64,000 bases of DNA from Embiotoca jacksoni (lineage: Eukaryota; Chordata; Actinopteri; Embiotocidae). Positions 61,990 through 64,000 of this stretch are shown here, piece by piece. A program made the translations under genes and the position numbers. The notes beneath the pieces are model-generated. The model was not told the DNA's origin, made no database searches, and was given only the letters and a program-made list of their open reading frames with translations. Each line of letters begins with the position of its first letter. Position 1 is the first letter of the stretch. The stretch lies in NCBI GenBank assembly GCA_022577435.1, contig JAKOON010000007.1:11143426-11207425 (forward strand), written 5' to 3'.

Positions 61990-62230
61990 GACCCCCACGG
62001 TGCTGTGATTTGACTAAACAAACAGCCAAGCTCAGTGCAGTACCTCCTCCAACGGACTCCTGGGACAGCAGAGATTAACCTCAGACTCTGAACATCAGAG
62101 GGATCTATACATTTGAAAGCACCAGCCCCTGTGGAGACAAGTGGCTGAAAATCTCTCCTCTGATTTCCCTCTGCTGGCCGGCAACCTGAGAGAGGGAAGA
62201 CTCGTCTGCGCGTCTAGCATCAGTTTGAAG
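61990..62230 (+). other. Putative non-coding first exon, possibly pdgfrb
   Basis: A GC-richer segment without a long plus-strand frame ends in TTTGAAG|GTAAGAGG, a strong splice donor at 62,231, and follows a pyrimidine-rich stretch typical of a TATA-less promoter. In vertebrates PDGFRB lies head-to-head with CDX1 and its first exon is non-coding, so position, orientation and lack of coding sequence fit. No pdgfrb coding exon lies in the window, so this stays an inference. The left boundary is a guess. Confidence 0.35.
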
Positions 62231-62742
62231 GTAAGAGGTGCTACTTCTCTGTCACTGTCAAGGATTTTAATGTTAGTCACGGCTGCTTGGCAGCTGTTGG
62301 CAGAAGTGAAGATGTACTGAACAAAGAGGTGAAAATTCACAAGCCCACTGTGACAGATTTCATTTCACAGCCATCTGACACAGAGGATGCACCGCATCCT
62401 TATAACACTCAACCTAATGCTCATATAGCTTTAATAGATTAAATGGATTAATATAATCATATTTAAGTTGCTCTAGACAACACTTAAGCTTGTTTTGTTG
62501 TGATGTTGTTGCTAGTTAATGGTAATGTGTCTCTGTTGGTGGTATTTGTTAACCCGCATTCTTGAATGTGTACACACCAGGCATTACAATGTGAAAGAGT
62601 GTGAGCAACCTGTTCAAACATCAACATGGTGATGGCTTGCATCTCTGCACATAGACACCGTTTTACTCATTACACTACAAATTTAACACTGTTTATTTTC
62701 CCACTAAGAGAATACGTTTGACAAGGTGTCCCAGGGTCTCGG

Positions 62743-62816
<74 letters not shown>

Positions 62817-64000
62817 GGTTTTATAGGGCAAGCTGTTTGTATGCGCTCCACTTTGTGCTTCACTGCTAAAGAGCTTGTTTATACAGCCCTTTCCAGTCAC
62901 CCTGAGTGAACTGACGGTCCTCACTGCTAAACCATCAGTCTCTTTCCTCCCCTGTCAATGGCCCTTACAAAATCAATCTTCTCCACATAGCTACATGGAG
63001 AAGCTCATCGAAAAACCATGGCTGTGTATTGATATTAGACCTGGCATCAGTCACTGTCACCAACATCCTCTTTAACTTTGGATGGATTTCCTTTCAGTGA
63101 CAACACATACCAGCTTACAGCTTCATCTCTCATAAACCGGTGACTTGCTCCCGTCCGAGGGACGCAGAGCCGCGCAGACGTAAACAATCTGTTGAATCAT
63201 CTCCGAATTTACCACAGGAGAAGATTTTAGTACCTGGAGCGAGTTACATTAGAGCAATGGGAGCTATTTCATGGCTGAGACACATGTGGCATGCATGTCT
63301 TTTCACTCTAATCTGCCATATGTTCTGCACCTGAAAGCCTTCCCACTTCCCTGCCATGTATGGCCGCTGTGGTATTCAAGTTGTTGGATTTGTTAACTGC
63401 ACATCCATCTTCTGTATACAGATGACCTTTTTGATATGAGAGATACTGATTAGCATCAGTTGTAATAAAAACAACATTGGCATGTGTTCAGTGTATGCTG
63501 CTCTCCTCCTCTACATATAGAAGTTTCCTTTTGAAGTTTTTGATCTTCTCTGTCTCTGTGGCTATTTCCGTCCAGGCATTGTTAAGTACTGTAGATGAGA
63601 TGCTGGAAAACTTGCATACATGTCATACTTTTACCATCAACGGTATTAGACTGTATTGCGTTCATATCATAGTTTTACCATCAGCTGAATGTCCTTTGCT
63701 GAATTTGTCAGCACCAACTTACAAACAGTAGATTTGCTCTGACAAATCTTTATAGTAGGATTTGTAAAAAGAAAAAAAAAAAAAATTCTCTTCGGACCAG
63801 TGGGGATTTTCCTCCTTGTGCGTCAGGCTGCTGGTATGTTGTGCAGCAGAGCTCTTCTCCCCGACCCTGATGCTGTGCAGCCCAGTCGGCTCCATTCCCC
63901 TGGCCCAGACCTAATCCTTGGTCATCAGCTGTTTCCTGGATCTTTGCATGCCAGCCGCTATGAGAAAATGTGCTTCTTATTATGACCATGCAGAAAACAT
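62231..64000 (+). other. Probable intron 1 of the gene starting near 62 kb
   Basis: No exon with flanking splice sites and a recognisable domain was found up to the window edge. It includes the CA microsatellite at 62,745-62,814. Confidence 0.3.
62745..62814. repeat. CA microsatellite
   Basis: About 35 uninterrupted CA units. Confidence 0.95.

Noticed and set aside
62670..62924. Frames rich in Cys-Val or Thr-His
   Set aside because: Translation of the CA microsatellite.
63750..63989. Frames at the right edge on both strands
   Set aside because: No recognisable domain or consistent splice sites; the window ends before they can be judged.

Overview
The window looks like ray-finned fish (teleost) nuclear DNA, most likely a spiny-rayed species. 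It is AT-rich and intron-bearing, with GT-AG introns, CA/GT microsatellites and Tc1/Harbinger-type transposon relics. It also holds a caudal-type homeobox gene with the usual three coding exons. No prokaryotic, viral or organellar genes were seen.

About 1-48,850 is a tandem array of seven plus-strand immunoglobulin-superfamily receptor genes of CD2/SLAM type. Each full gene has a leader exon, a V-like exon without the canonical disulfide, a C2-like exon with the four-cysteine CD2-family pattern, a third extracellular exon of 66 codons ('D3'), and a 3' end of one of two kinds. One kind is a transmembrane exon plus a separate tail exon with tyrosine motifs (VTYANV, VEYGQV, LYANV). The other is a single transmembrane/short-tail exon ending in MRSPAS with no tyrosine motif. 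Every internal junction is phase 1, so exons can be duplicated or exchanged in frame. Gene 1 (1-3134, 5' end outside) has an internal 1300-bp duplication of V-C2-partial D3 and a short tail. Genes 2, 3 and 4 (6770-10369, 14490-18534, 22669-27000) are tyrosine-tailed. Gene 5 (31129-33890) is a short-tail pseudogene. Gene 6 (37415-39987) is short-tailed with a homopolymer frameshift in its tail. Gene 7 (43516-47282) is tyrosine-tailed. Two leader types exist: MEAVFGLL (genes 2-5) and MKTVVGLF (genes 6-7). Their combination with the two tail types shows that the array was reshuffled by unequal recombination inside the nearly identical Ig exons.

The array grew by segmental duplication. 'A' units of about 7.7-8.5 kb carry genes 2-4 and the 5' half of gene 5. 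'B' units of 6.1 kb carry the short-tail end, the intergenic DNA and the second leader type. Each A unit has a CpG-rich element with an octamer and TATA box about 1 kb upstream of the leader. Introns and spacers hold Harbinger-like, SINE/LINE-tail and foldback relics.

From about 49 kb the DNA is single-copy. A cdx1-type gene runs on the minus strand (55208 to 51447), with a TATA box and a CRE upstream, and its PBX-binding hexapeptide is not recognisable. A 982-bp Tc1-like element with an internally deleted transposase lies just upstream of its promoter. From 56.5 to 64 kb no coding exon is convincing. A splice-donor-bearing, probably non-coding exon at about 61,990-62,230 (+) lies where the first exon of pdgfrb would be expected from vertebrate synteny (pdgfrb head-to-head with cdx1), but this is inference.
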